This document shows positions 35,188 to 48,844 of a stretch of 64,000 bases of DNA, in pieces. The DNA lies in assembly GCA_023678885.1 (NCBI GenBank), contig CM042975.1, positions 24,407,405 through 24,471,404 of the forward strand. The letters run 5' to 3'. The translations under genes were made by a program, and so were the position numbers. The stretch comes from Pogostemon cablin (taxonomy: Eukaryota; Streptophyta; Magnoliopsida; Lamiales; Lamiaceae). Position 1 is the stretch's first letter. Every line of letters begins with the position of its first letter. The notes under the pieces are model-generated. The model saw only the letters and a list, made by a program, of their open reading frames with translations, ran no database searches and was not told where the DNA came from.

Positions 35188-35325
35188 ATGGCCGGAGCAA
35201 GGCAGAATCCAGATAATGTTTCCATACATAAAATTTTCACGAACTATGAGATTGGCAACATGAGATTGATAGGATCAAGGAGGGAAGATGATGATATTGA
35301 GATATATCCCGCTCTTATTAACATG
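35188..35325 (+). pseudogene. Truncated Athila-like gag, first 46 codons
   Basis: It starts MAGARQNPDNVSIHKIFTNY and runs to PALINM. It matches the first 46 residues of the gag-protease at 49942-52815 with several substitutions, then stops abruptly at 35325, where a chromovirus LTR begins. Confidence 0.85.
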
Positions 35326-35999
35326 TGTAACGTCAACATATTATTATACATATAACTTATAAATTATTTATGTTATATATATTTATTTAGTATTATCTTT
35401 ATTCTGAATTTTGAATTTCAAAGATCACTTCCCATATTTTTCTTAACTTCCAACCCACATCCCTTATAGATAGGGCATGTCTAACGTGTTCAAGTACTTT
35501 GCAACCTTCTATGTTTTCATTCTGCAATCTCTCCCTCACAAAATCAGTTCTCTCTTTAATTTCTTTCTTCAGTTCGTTCACACTCTAAAGGAACTCTACG
35601 TGCCTCCAACTAGTAGAGAACAGTAGAAGAAATAGAAAGGTAGGATGTTTTCATATTATCATCGTAACAATAATCATCGAGCTCTCTTACTCATTACGCA
35701 TCATGTTCTAAAGCTCCAATGGTATGGATTTAACCCATATCGAGAGTTGTTCGCTCCAATCATTATCCAATCAGATTCGTCGTAAATTCTTATTCCATGT
35801 AAGTTTCTTATTACGAGCAGTTATTTAAAGTTTTAGTTTCCTTTTCCATTGTTTACTCTAGGATTTATGCATGCGAAACGTTTTCCTTGTCAAGAGGCAC
35901 TTTATTTCTTTTTAGCATTCACTTAGGGTGAGTTTCACGTATTACAAGAGGAGTAGATCGTTATAGAATTATCCATGCTTCCTTCTATCTATATGTTCA

Positions 36000-38900
36000 A
36001 TATCGATAGCAGCAGCCACAACCCTGTTCACGAGTTCACTGAAAGAGTGAGAAAGAAAGATTCTTTCACCGTGTAACTATTCTGATGTTATTGCCAATAT
36101 AAATAATACAGAATTACAACAACAAGATCCGTAATTAAAGGATCAAATCAATCTATACATGGAAATGATATAAATCACAAACAAATTAATATATTCTAAT
36201 TATTTTTCTTTACACCCCCCTCAAGCGTTGCGTGGGATGGAGACAAACGCAAAGTTTGGACCTTAGAAGTTCGAAAGCTAGCCGAGGGAGACCCTTGGTG
36301 AAGATGTCGGCTAGTTGTAGATGAGAGGGTATAAACATGGTTTGAAGTTTACCAGCAGAGACTAATTCTCGAACAAAATGGCAATCAATGTCGATGTGCT
36401 TGGCTCGTTTATGGGCAACAGGATTCTGACTCAAGAAGACCGTTATTATTATCACAAAGGAGCTGTGGTTCTGATGTATGAACTCGCAGATCGCGAAGAA
36501 GATTGGAAAGCCACATAACTTCTGAAGCAGCATTAGCAAGGGCGTGATATTCGGATTCACAACTAGAGCGAGCAACAGTGAGTTGCTTCTTTGCACTACA
36601 TGAGACAAGATTTCCTCCAAGAAAGATAGAGTAGCCATAAGTAGAGCGACGGGTATTGACACACCAGGCCCAGTCAGCATCGAAATATCCAATGATGGAG
36701 AGTTCAGATTGATGCGTAAATGAAAGACCAAGGTGAAGTGTACCCTTGACATAACGCAAGATGCACTTTACTGCATTGAAATGATCCTCTGTTGGAGATT
36801 GAAGAAACTGGCTGACGAGATTGACTGCGTAATAGAGATTAGGCCGAGTGATAGTCATGTATTGGAGAGCACCCACTAAAGAGCAATAAAGAGTCGGATC
36901 AGAGAATGGAGTGCCCGTGAGAGATAATGTTTCACCAGCCACCAAAGGTGTAGCAACAGGTTTTGAATCAAGCATGTGTGCACGATCTAAGATGTCATGG
37001 GCATATTTTGCTTGCCCAATAAAAATTCCACCAGGTTGATTTGATATTTCGAGGCCCAAGAAGTAGTTAAGAGCCCCCAAATCTTTGAGTGCAAATCAGC
37101 GCTGGCTTGTGAGATGAATTTCTAAAACAGTGTGGTACTATTCCCAGTTATAATGATGTCATCAATGTATAGAAGTAGATATATGATGGATGAACCCTGA
37201 TGAAGAGAGAATAATGACGAGTCACAATGACTTTGTTGAAAACCGAGACCAACAAGAAAAGTGCTAAAGCGCTGAAACCAAGCGAGCGGTGCTTGGCGAA
37301 GACCATACAATGCCTTCTTCAGACGACACACGTGAGTGAGATGTCGTGAGTCGACAAAGCCTGGTGGTTGTTGTATATACACAGGTTTAGATAAGACACT
37401 ATTTAGAAAGGCATTTTTGATGTCCAGTTGATGCAGAGGCCAGTGGAAATGAACTGATAGAGCCAGAATGACCCGAACAGTGGCAGCTTTAACAACCAGG
37501 TTGAAGGTATAGTGAAAATCAGTGCCTGGTACTTGTATGAAGCCTTGAGCGACTAGACATGCTTTATAGCATTCAATGGAGCCATCAGACCGATATTTAT
37601 TCCTGAATACCGACTTTGAGCCGACTATATTAGTGTTGGGTGGAGAAGGGACAAGTCCCATGTTTGATTTTTGCATAAAGCATCCATCTCTTCTTGCATA
37701 GCTGATAGCCAATGAGGATGTTTAGCAGCAAACTTGAAGCCCCTTGGTTTGACTGAAGCAATTAAAGCAGATAGCAGCAGGGAAGCTGCAAGATGAACAG
37801 GATACCATGGTTTGAAAACTCCTGCTTTAGCCCTTGTAATCAAGGGATGCGTTGGAGCAGGCGGAGCAGCTTCTGGAGTCTGAGGTATAGGTGAGTGTGG
37901 CAAATGATAGTTCGAATAATTTGCCATAGTCTGAGCAGAAGGTATATCTGGAAGACATGAGAGACAGGATGGCTGAGTTATGTTCAGCTGGACATAGGGC
38001 GTGACAGGCTCCACTGTAGATGGTGTAGGGACATGGGCAACATCATGATCAAAGAACGAAGAGATGTCCAACACATGAAGCGGTGTGAGACAACCTGATT
38101 TAGCAAAAGGGAATAATAATTCATCAAATTGAGCATGTCTCGTAATATAAGTATGATTTGTACCCGGATCGTAGCGCCGAAAACCCTTGTATGTTGGACT
38201 GTATCTCAAGAAAATACATGGAACAATTCGAGGAGAAAGCTTGTGTGATGAGTGGTCGTGTAAATATGGAAAAAACAACATCCGAATGGCTTGAAATTTG
38301 GATAATGAGTTATTCTACCATAAAGAATCTCAAATGGAGAGGGCAACCGATTTATAACATAAGCTGTAGTTGCAAATGCATCAAACTAAAAGTGAGCTGG
38401 AGCATGAGAGTGAAATAACATTGATAATCCTATTTCTGTGATATGTCGATGCTTGCGCTCAGCGCGCCCATTCTACTGTAGAGTATATGGACACGAGATG
38501 CGATGATGGATACTTTTGGAATCAAAGAAGGCATGAACTCGAGAATTGACAAACTCAGAGCCCCCATCACTTTGAAATTATTTTATATTAGCAGAAAACT
38601 GATTGCAAACAAACATGTGAAATTTGATAAATATATCATAGAAATTGACTTGGCACGTAGAGGATAGATCCAAGTAAAATGTGAGAAATCATCAACAAAG
38701 CAATATAATATCGAAATCCATCAATAGAAGTAATGGGTGCAGGCCCCCATAAGTCACAATGAATCAATTCTAACACAATGGCAGCATGTTTATTGTTTAT
38801 ATTAAAACTGAGTCTTTTGCTTTTAGCCAACTGACACGAAGAGCAAAGACGAGGAGATGACAGTAAAGAAGTGACTGACAAGTGGCCCAATTTATTTAGT

Positions 38901-40115
38901 AATAAAATAATAGAAAATGGGACATGCCCCAAATGATGATGCCAAAGTTCAAAACTTGCTTTTGAACGTTGAGAGTGAACAGCAGCAAGAAGAACTTGCA
39001 TACCACGATCCAAGACATATAGCCCGCGATCACAGTGACCATGTGCTATGGTTTTCTTTGTGGCTCGATTCTGAATAACAAATATACTATCAGAGAATAA
39101 CACATCAATAGGATAATCATGTGTTAACTTGCTAATCGAGAGCAAGTTCTTAGAGATGTGAGGAACTACCAACACATCAAGTAAATGCACATCATTATTA
39201 AGTAAAGCAGAACCTGTATGAGAGATAGGTAATAAGTGCCCATTACCAACAACAACATTACCATTTCCAGAATAGGGCCGAACACGTTTAAGATTGGAAG
39301 AATCTGGAATCATATGCACCGATGCGCCGGAGTCGAAATACCAATCTGAAGTAGGTCCAGAGATGTTGCAAGAGGAGGAGAAAGCCTCCGCAAGATGTGC
39401 AGAACCAGCATTTTCAAGATATTTTGGACATTTATCCGCATAATGATCGCCACGACAAATTTGACACCGTGGCTTGCGATAGTTTGGGCGATTCCCAGAA
39501 AATAACCCGCGACCACCCCGAGAAGAAGAACGGCCGTAACATTGATGATTAGCAGATTGAGGCGGACGGGATTTAGAGAAATCCCATCCTGGAGCAGCAA
39601 TGAAAGCAAACTAGGATGTGGGAGGATCCATATCTTTTATCATTAAATCAAATTGAGCAGCCTGGTGCAATAGATCTGAAAAAGAAGGAATGGGGTTCAT
39701 GGACATTCTGGTATCTGCAAAATTTGCAAAGGAGGCACAAAACCTCGCAAGAACCAATGACCTTTATCTGATTCATCAACTGGTTTTCCAATGGCAGACA
39801 ACTAATCGCATAATGCCTTAAATTGTTTACCGTACTCTTTGACAGGAAGAGAGCCGCGACGAAGTGAAAGGAGTTCTTCACGCAGTTGATTTGTATGGGA
39901 GATAGAAGTGTGAGAGAAGGCTGATTCGAGAGCCAGCCAAGCATCTCGCGATGTAGTGCATTAACCACTTCGGCCATCGCTTCTTCAGAGATGGTGGAGA
40001 AGATGACGCCGAGAAGCTTTTGATCAGTTGTTGTCCATGACGTGTAGTCAGGATTAGGAGAAGAAGATCCCGATGCGGCTGTCACAGTGGGTAACATGAT
40101 TGCATAAGGAATAAT
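36000..40115 (-). mobile_element. Decayed Copia element inserted in the chromovirus LTR
   Basis: On the minus strand the order is gag, protease, integrase, reverse transcriptase, RNase H, as in Ty1/Copia. A purine-rich GAGGGGGG tract (about 36215-36225) precedes the 3' LTR start TGTAAAG at 36214. The LTR's outer end is not clear (somewhere in 35640-36060). No matching 5' LTR or initiator-Met primer site is seen beyond 40097, so the 5' end seems truncated. Confidence 0.7.
36210..40097 (-). pseudogene. Copia gag-pol pseudogene
   Basis: Reading from 40097: a gag start with DYTSWTTTDQKLLGVI; a knuckle and CPKYLENAG near 39400; protease WYFDSGASVHM near 39325; the integrase zinc finger WHHHLGH...CSSCQLAKSKR near 38940-38810; integrase core ELIHCDLWGPAP near 38760; reverse transcriptase from AMQEEMDALCKNQTWDL (about 37730) through HQLDIKNAFLNS to YIDDIIITGNS (about 37150); RNase H with ARSSCESEYHALANAASEVMWL near 36550; and the end at TAA 36212-36210, inside the LTR start. 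Frameshifts and stops separate these parts (breaks near 36700, 37100, 37650, 38300-38640, 39320 and 39640), so it is inactive. The integrase core is only partly preserved. Confidence 0.85.
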
Positions 40116-41044
40116 TAGCAGATTCCCACCATACTATATATATAAAGTAGATAATTTTGATGTAAAATTTGGTGTCTATACATATATATACATTCTTTTT
40201 ATCATTAAAGTTTCGATTTCAAATTATTTTATATACATATTTTACTATTATTATTTTATTAACTAATGGTAATTTGTTAGTGATGTAATCCTACTCTTAT
40301 CACTATCTATCCTAAAGCTTCTAGCAATAAGACGACAATAATGGTCTAGATAATTAGAATGACCCATTAAGAACACATCCTTTTAAGTTTAGGCGATAGT
40401 TTGGATGAGGCCGAGTTCTTATTTATATTTTTATATTAATAGGAGACGAAGAGTTCGTGGGTTAGAAGTCCAGCTGCATCAATCAATACTTTGAATTATC
40501 ATCAACTCAATTTCATTTTAAAGGTGGGGAAATTCTTACTTTGTCTTGATTAACTGCTATTATGTGATATATCTTTGAGTTCATGCATGTACATATAGAT
40601 CTCTTGACCTTTATAAACGAGGCATTTACTACTTAAATAATTGAGAAATCTTATTTAGTACATTTACATTTACATCTACATTTCATGTTACTTATTTGGT
40701 ATTTACATGTGGTATTTAATTTTGGCAAGTATGTTTCTCCACTGAGCTTGTGATTTTGCTCACCCCAAATATTTTATCAATTAAGATGGAGGAGCTGACG
40801 TGGTGGGACATAAGGAAGATGCTTAGCACAGTTTCATTTTTCATTAAGACTTAGTTATTATTTCTAAATTTTTGCTAGACTTATGAACTTATCAATTTAT
40901 TTCAAGAATTACATTTGGATTTTATGACTTATCAAGTTGGATTTTGGTTTATAAAGTTTTATTTACTTCAAGCTTTCCCTAAAAATGATTTATTTATTCA
41001 AATATGATGTTTTTAAATAGTTAGAAATTTAGGATGTGACATTG

Positions 41045-41056
41045 TGTTATCAGAGC
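41045..41056 (+). other. Primer binding site, initiator-Met type
   Basis: TGTTATCAGAGC is one mismatch from TGGTATCAGAGC, three bases after the LTR end. Confidence 0.75.
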
Positions 41057-41321
41057 GGTTATACGATTCTTTATACCCATTTTAAAAAAATATTAGCATC
41101 TATCCGTCACACTACGATAGCTCCAATTAGGTATGACATTTACAAAAATTACATCTATGCAAGTTTATCATTTTACGAATTCATGTGAGCTTAAAACATT
41201 TTTAAAGGATTCCAATTCGAGTATTGATGCAGACAGGATAAGTCATTTATAGCACTTACAGCCTATTAATTAGATTTTATAGCATTAGTAAAGCGCTTAA
41301 TGTATTAGTAGCCCGAATTTT

Positions 41322-44300
41322 ATGCAGGATACAGGCCGGATAGACTTAGAACTCCCCGTAGGAATGCCAATAAAAATGTTAATGCCGCTGATGCTAATTC
41401 TAATGCCGCCGATGCTAATGCTTTGTCAAATTTGGTTCCAAATCCTAATCAGAACCAAGCTCCGCATGAAGTTCTCAACAAAGTTTCGCAACAAGCTCAA
41501 AATCAACCCACCTAAACTCACAGGACGTAAGGACCCAGAGTATGTGGAGGAGATGTTCATAACATTGGACATAATTTTTGATGTTATGGAGTGCAGTGAT
41601 GCACAACGAGTCTGATTGGCTTCTTTTCTGATAGCTTAGGATGCATATCATTGGTGGAGGGGCTATTGGAGGATGAGACCAGCACAGGATATGATAGCTC
41701 TTACTTGGGATGATTTTAAGGACATTGTGATGGATCAGTATTGCCCCGACTCTTACCGTGATGAGAAGGAAGCCAAGTTCCTTGAGTTGCAGCAATGAGA
41801 TGTGACAGTAATTGAATATGAGAGAAAGTTTAACCAGCTGTGTAGGTCTGCCCCAAATTTGGTTGATATAGACCGTAAGAAGACTAAACATTTTCTGAAG
41901 GGGCTATGACCTGACATACATTTTATCATCACTAAAAATGGTCATATGTCTTTTGCTGAGACACATCGGAGAGCAGTAGGGTTAGGGACGACCATGCAAA
42001 TGGAGGAAGCAAGACAGAAAAAGACTGAGACTTCTGGAAAGAGAAAGTGGGAAGGTGTTACTCAAAGCAGAAGCGTAAATCAGTCTAAGCAAGCAAACAC
42101 TGGGAAGAGCATTTGGCCAAACTATCAGACACCTGAGCCTATTTGCACCACATGTGGAAAGAATCATAGGGGAACATGTTTAGTTAGTCAGGAGAGATGT
42201 TACAGATGTCATGAGCCGGGACACACATCATATAACTGCCCTAAGGGAGCGCAGATGAGTTCAGGATCTAGAGCACAGCTTGCAGCTAGTAGACCTACTC
42301 AGAGATCAGGTGGGAGGTCGAGGATGTTTGCTATGATCGATGAGGAAGAGCAAGAGTCGGGTGTGATGTCAGGTATGTTATCAGTATCTAATGTTCCTGC
42401 TTTAGCACTATTTGATACTGAAGCTTCTCATTCTTTCATATCCAAAAAGTTTTGCAATGTGCTTAGTAGTAAAATATTTGAGGTAGATGAATCTTTATCT
42501 TTAGATATTAGTGTATCTGTCGGTAAGGGAATTCATACTCATACTATGGTGAAAGACATCAACATATGCATTAATGGGAAGAATCTTGAAGCTGAACTAT
42601 ATGTGATAAACATGAAGGACTTTGACATAATCCTAGGAATGGATTGGTTAGCTAAGTATCAAGCGAATGTCAGATGCCGAGATCGAAAGATAACCTTTAC
42701 ACTTCCAAGTGATGAGGGAACAATTGTTTATGAAGCAAAGAGTGGTTTTGTACCACGAGTGATTTCTGCACTAAAAGCTGTAAAGATGTTGAAGAAGGGA
42801 ACTTGTAAAAGGTATTTGGTGAATATAATGGGTACTCCTTCTGAGATGGTTACGATATCTGATGTACCTGTTGTATGTGAATACCTAAACGTATTTCTGA
42901 CGATTTGCCTAGAATCGCAGTGGATCGATAAGCTAAATTCACTATAGATTTGATGTCTAGGGCAGCACCGGTATCAAAAACACCGTATATAATGGCACCC
43001 ACGGAGCTACAAGAATTAAAAATTCAGATTCAAGAATTACTCAACTTGGGTCTTTTACGGCCAAGTGTCTCACCGTAGGGAGCACCAGTTCTCTTTGTGA
43101 AGAAGAAGGATGAAACATTAAGAATGTGCATTGACTATCGAGAGTTGAACTGTCTAACTGTGAAGAACAAATATCCACTACCCAGAATTGAAGATTTATT
43201 TGATAAGCTAGCCGGAGCAGGTACATTTTCTAAGATTGATCTGAGATCAGGCTATCATCAGCTAAAGATCAAAGAAGGAGATATAGCCAAGATGGCTTTT
43301 AGAACTCGCTACGGGCACTATGAATTTGTAGTGATGCCTTTTGGATTGACAAATGCACCAGTAGTGTTCATGGATTTGATGAACCGAGTTTTCCACCCGT
43401 ACTTGGACCAGTTTGTCATTATCTTCATAGATGACATATTTGTATACTCAAAAGATAAGCGGCAACACAAAGAGCATCTAAGAATTGTACTTGAGACACT
43501 TCATAGAGAGAAGTTGTATGCAAAGTTCAAGAAATGTGAATTTTGACTAAATCGGATTGTATTTTTGGGTCACGTGATTACCGCTTAAGGGATTGAAGTT
43601 GACCCATCGAAAGTAGAGGCCGTAAATAAGTGGAGATCTCCTACCAGTGTGAATGAAGTTCGGAGTTTCTTAGGGTTGGCTGGTTACTATCGAAGATTTA
43701 TTGAAGGATTCTCTAAGATAGCAACCCCTTTAACTCAGTTGACTAGAAAAGGAGTGAAGTTTCAGTGGACGGATGTGTGTGAGGCAAGTTTTCAGAAACT
43801 AAAAGAGAGTTTGACTTCAGCACCAATTTTGGTTGTTCCTAATCCTACAGAAGAGTTTACAGTTTACAATGATGCATCAAAACAAGGACTTGGTTGCGTT
43901 ATGATGCAGCATAGGAAAGTTGTGGCTTATGCTTCAAGGCAATTGAAGACACATGAGATGAACTACCCCACACATGACTTGGAGCTTGCGGCAGTGGTCC
44001 ACGCTTTAAAGATTTGGAGACATTACCTGTATGGAGGGAGATGTGCGATCTAAATGGACCACAAAAGTTTGAAGTATATCTTCACACAAAAGGAGTTGAA
44101 TATGAGACAAAGGAGATGGCTAGAGCTTGTCAAAGATTATGATTGTACCATTAATTACCACCCGGGTAAGGCAAATGTGGTGGCAGATGCGTTGAGTCGC
44201 AAGACGAAGGGAGAGATGAGTTGTTTCTCACTAAGTAGGAAAAATTGGTGAATGAGTTTGCTAGAATGAGAATTGAGATCTTAATACCACCTAAGAGTAC

Positions 44301-45470
44301 AAATGCAATTTTTTCAGCTTTAATGATACAACCTACATTGAGAGAGAAGATTAGAAATACTCAAAGCCGAGACTCATTTTTACAAAGAATGACAGGACGA
44401 GTGAGCAAAGGCCTAGGAAAAGGTTTTACAGTAACAAATGATGGCACTTTGACTTATGAAGGAAGGTTGTGTGTTCCATGTGATGAAATTTTGGAGAGAA
44501 ATTTTGGAAGAGGCACATGATACGCCTTATACAGTGCATCCGGGAGGAACAAAGATGTATCATGATCTCAAAGAAAGGTTCTGGTGGAGAGGTATGAAAT
44601 AAGATATTGGGAGTTTTGTGGAGAGTTGTTTAACTTGTCAACTAGTTAAAGCTGAACACCAACGACCAGCGGAAAAGTTACAACCTCTTGAGATACCTGA
44701 ATGGAAGTGGGATCAGATAGCCATGGATTTTGTAGTGGGATTACCAAGATCAGTCAAAGGTAATCATGCTATATGGGTCATAATTGATCGTTTGACAAAG
44801 TGTGCTCACTTTTTGCCAGTGAAGATGACATTTGGAATGGAACAGTTTGCTCAACCCTATATTCAAGAGATAGTGAGGTTGCATAGGGTACCTAAATCAA
44901 TTGTTTCTGATAGAGATACCCGATTTACTTCAAATTTTTGGAAGAGTTTACACAGTGCCTTGGGGACAAGGTTGAATTTCAGTATAGTTTTTCATCCGCA
45001 GTCAGATGGGTATTCTGAAAGAACGATCCAGACTTTGAAAGATATGTTGAGAGCATGTGTTCTTGATTTGGGTAGGAGTTGGGAGAAGTACTTGCCTTTA
45101 GTGGAATTTGCATATAACAATAGTTTTCAAGCAACTATTGGAATGGCACCGTATGAAGCATTGTACGGGAAAAAGTACAGATCAACCCTCTATTGGGATG
45201 AAGTTGGAGAAAGAAGAGTGTTGGGACCACAAATAGTTGATGAGACAGTTGACAAAGTTGAGATGATCCGAGAGAAGATTAAAACAGCTCAGGATAGACA
45301 GAATTCGTATGCAGATAATCATCGGAGAGGCTTACAGTTTGATATGGGAGAACACGTATTCTTAAAGGTTTCACCTATGAGAGGAGTTGTTCGTTTTGGG
45401 AAGAAAGGAAAGTTGAGGCCAAGATTTATTAGGCCATTTGAGATTTTGGAATGAGTTGGAGAGTTGCCTT
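41322..45470 (+). pseudogene. Chromovirus gag-pol pseudogene
   Basis: Gag (41322-42300, broken by stops near 41613, 41635, 41796 and 41908) ends with the CCHC knuckle CYRCHEPGHTSYNC. Protease has ALFDTEASHSF near 42410, with Glu in place of the glycine of the usual D-S/T-G. Reverse transcriptase (43090-43550) has MCIDYRELN, KIDLRSGYHQ and FIDDIFVYS. RNase H (about 43840-44210) has NDASKQGLG and GKANVVADALSRK. Integrase (about 44540-45200) has HPGGTKMYHDL, ESCLTCQLVKAEH, the DDE-type core WDQIAMDFVVGLP, SDRDTRFTSNFW and HPQSDGYSERTIQTL, and a C-terminal FLKVSPMRGVVRFGKKGKL. At least eight in-frame stops (such as 42945, 43077, 43544, 43587, 44051 and 44599) make it inactive. It ends at the junction near 45484 before any chromodomain. 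Confidence 0.9.
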
Positions 45471-46207
45471 ATCGATTAGTGTTTGCATATTTTTTTAATA
45501 TACTCACGAGCAAGAATACTCGATCGTTGTAGAAGTATATCCCAAGAAATAAAATTATCGAACCACAAAGGAGTTAGGTTTGGAATAGTAAAATACGTGA
45601 GCTCATGTTTATGTCACTTTTGTAAGGATGATTTGGGGGTTTGAGTATGATTATGAAATAAATAATTAAAGCAAGATAACAAGAGAACAAAATAGCAAAT
45701 AAGAGAAATGACAAATAAAGATAGTTAACAATAAACGAGAATAGGTGCTAAAGTTCAAGTATGGAAAAACATGGGATTAGAAACATCCAAGCACACTCAA
45801 TTCATATTATCATGCAAAAGGAATTCAACTCAATTGATGTAGATTAAGGGTGATCACGATTATATCCTAAGCTCCCTTTTGGGTTACAAAGGTTGTTAAT
45901 CCACTAAAGACTCCAAAAAGCACTTAAGATCAAAGTCCAACATTAACCTCTTCCATTTAGGTACTAATTAACTCCCAATTCTCCCTTAGAAGGTACTAAT
46001 TAGAATTAACTCTCCCTTTTTGTGTACTAAAGCTAACGAATGAATTGATTCCCCTCATCAAGTTCTAATATCCTTTCGGTCAAACTCAAACTCGATGTCT
46101 ATTCATGCATTTCTAATACTTAAGAGGGTCATTTCTGTCTCACTCCATGCAATATACACATGAACATTATAATAGCACTTAATTATCATAAATCATCCAT
46201 TGATCAA

Positions 46208-48079
46208 TGATGAGCGTTTTCTCAACACACAATTAATCCCCAAGTATGAAGGATATCAATTGTAGTTTCGAAAGGTGACCAAGTGAATATCGAACCCAAA
46301 GGACGGTGTATTATCAATTTAATTATTTACTAAATTAATTAAGACAATTTGACAATTAAGTTTGAGGTTTAGGATGATTAAACTAATAAACAAGTAATTA
46401 AAATAACAAATAAAATAATCATCACTTGAAGAATACGTAGGTGGATCAAGTAGGAGAATAGGTAGCTCTAGGATAATCCAGTTTTACTCATTAACTTCCC
46501 TTCCATGTGTCAATGTCCGACTCTGCCTTGTGGAATATGGACGCATCACTAAACCATGCATATCTACTCTATAGACACAAGTAAACATGCGTGTAACACG
46601 TGTGAATAACCTCGGAGCAAGAGATATAATTCCACCCCCCTTTCTAGGTACTATCAGTATCAATTATTTCCCCCTAGGATTGGTACTCTAACCCGATATG
46701 ATCTCCCTTCTTAGGTACTATGAAATTATCCTCTTTATCCTACTTATTAACCCGAATTCAATTCAATTAATAAGTATTCATATATGATAGTTCTAATGAA
46801 GCTTCGGAGTCCCCTCACTTAGAATCATAACATGGAATCCTGTTCAGCAGTGAACGCACTCAATCTACAACCAAGATATATATTCAGACTCTATATACCA
46901 ATTGAAGATGCACAAAACGACCGTGAATATGGATTAAGAAAGCACAATCATATATAAAATAAACCACGAGTAGTGTTGTACGGAGTGTATACATGGAAGT
47001 TCAATTAACTAGATAAAACCTTCAAACTCCTAAATCTACCAAAAAGGCTCTAGCCCATGATGTTTCGAAGAACAATTATGGGTGTTAGATAGATCTTACC
47101 CGGATGTCCGGAAAATACAAGATAAATTAGGAAACGAATAAACCCTTGGTATGGCGTCTTCATGCCCTTTTCCATCTTGAATCCTCCTCTTGGTTCTCCT
47201 CTTGATTCCACAAACGAATCTTCAAAGTGATGGATGGATGGAGGAAAGGAAGTGGATGATGGATGGGGGTGATCCCCCCTTGTGGGGTGTTGTATGGTTG
47301 TGGCCTCTCCTCGGTGATTGGTGACTATTGATTGGACGTGTTTCTTGACTGCATGAGCCTCCTTTTATACTTGTAATCACGTCTCTAGGGCTTGGAATGG
47401 GCTTTTCAAGTGATCCCACGCGTTTTGGCCTCTAAAATACGGATTTTCCCGCACGTAGGTTCGACCACGTCAAGCAGGTCGAACCCCTAGCCACAGGTCG
47501 AACCCCAGGTCGAACCCCGCTACTGGATTTGCGCAGTCTCTCCGTATCACGTATAACTTTCACATCCGACCTCCGAATTGAGTGATTTTTGCGTTCACGC
47601 GATCCTCTCTTCCTTGGCTTTCTCTGAATATAAAGATGTCACAAAAACTCGAAGAATTGTATATGTAACAAGCCATGGAAAGTAGCACATCAGTTCTGTT
47701 CGGCACAGCTCGCGCGGCGTCACCACTTTGCTCATAACTTCCTCGTTCGGACTCCGAATGGGATGTTCTTTATGCCAAAACGACCCTCTCTTCAGTGGCT
47801 TTCCAACCATATATCACACTTCTCGTTCAGAGCTCCACATCAATACATAATAATTACACAAGTTCGACGTGCGTTTATCAGCATTCTTGCACAAATTGCA
47901 CCTTTTCTCAAACTTGGCTCTTTTCATCCTTTTTCTACCTAAAACACAACAAAACACCTCAAGTGCACCTTTTTCTCACATATAATGAATATAAGACCAT
48001 TGTGCTAATATAAGACTACAATATCAATCAAAAAGGTGTTAAATTGGACACTAAAACACGCTTATTTTCACTCTCATCA
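46208..48079 (-). repeat. 3' LTR of the gag-protease element
   Basis: 1872 bp, from TGATGAGCGTTTTCTC to CACTCTCATCA (plus strand). A small GGTTCGACC/GGTCGAACC array (one forward and three reverse copies) lies at 47459-47515. Confidence 0.95.
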
Positions 48080-48092
48080 AACCCCCAAACTT
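48080..48092 (-). other. Polypurine tract
   Basis: The minus strand reads AAGTTTGGGGGTT directly before the LTR start TGATGAGAG. Confidence 0.85.
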
Positions 48093-48735
48093 ACCCGTTG
48101 CTCGTCCCGAGGCAACAAAATAAAAAATAAAGAGAGAGAGAGAGTATGAAAATTAGCAGGGAAACAAGGACTATGACAAATACCCCTCTTCAAAATACAA
48201 TTGTCCTCAACTTAGGTCATGTAATTCTCATTACATGTAATAATCAATTCATAGCATACAAGTTAAGACAATCACCACCAATTCAAATGCTCCATTGACA
48301 TGTTCTCACGGGAAGTATATATATAATCTCTCACTCACGTGTAAAAGATGTACACTTATGGGTTAAAGTGTTTACGCTCAAATTCAATTCAAGTGCATGC
48401 GTAACCATAAGCTTGCCTATTGTCTCAACTCTCCTTTTACTTGTAGCTAGTAAATCATGGATCAAAAAGGTCTTTCATTAGGTTGTAATGTAGGCTCTTT
48501 GGAATAGGTGGGAAATATATGGATAAATGACTCAAAACTCGGATCAATCAAGCTGCAGTCTCTCTCGATCTTTCATTCTTCCTCATCACTTCAATCAAGC
48601 ACAACATTCTCTCCAAACTCTCCCATCTTTCTCCTTCAAGCACAACATATTTTCTTTTTTAACTTTTCCTAGCTCTTCAACTCCATCATTCTCCTTTTCT
48701 TCACCCCTTTTTTTTTTCTCTTTTCTTTCTCTTTC

Positions 48736-48844
48736 GAGGTACCAGTTTCGGGCACTACCTCTCACATCCTCCATAGGGTACTAGATTTAAGCACTACCCT
48801 AGGGTGTTTGATTCCATGGAGTACTAGATTTAAGCACTACTCCA
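48736..48844. repeat. Three hairpins with compensatory stems
   Basis: Each has a 14-nt loop (CTAGATTTAAGCAC or CCAGTTTCGGGCAC). The stems are GAGGTA/TACCTC (48736-48761), TAGGGTA/TACCCTA (48774-48801) and TGGAGTA/TACTCCA (48817-48844). Bases differ among the three, yet every stem is perfectly paired. Confidence 0.85.

Larger units (their letters stand above)
35326..45483 (+). mobile_element. Chromovirus-type Ty3/Gypsy element (Del/Tekay-like), broken
   Basis: The 5' LTR starts TGTAACGTCAACA at 35326, is interrupted by a Copia element, resumes at about 40116 and ends GATGTGACA at 41041. The internal region has gag, a zinc knuckle, protease, reverse transcriptase, RNase H and integrase in the usual Ty3/Gypsy order. 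The 3' end, including any chromodomain and the 3' LTR, is lost where an Athila-like LTR begins at about 45484. The ACATG before the LTR is a candidate target duplication without a visible partner. Confidence 0.75.

Noticed and set aside
47595..47810. Short ORFs repeated in both LTRs of the young element (also 54386-54601)
   Set aside because: Present only as LTR sequence, without family features.
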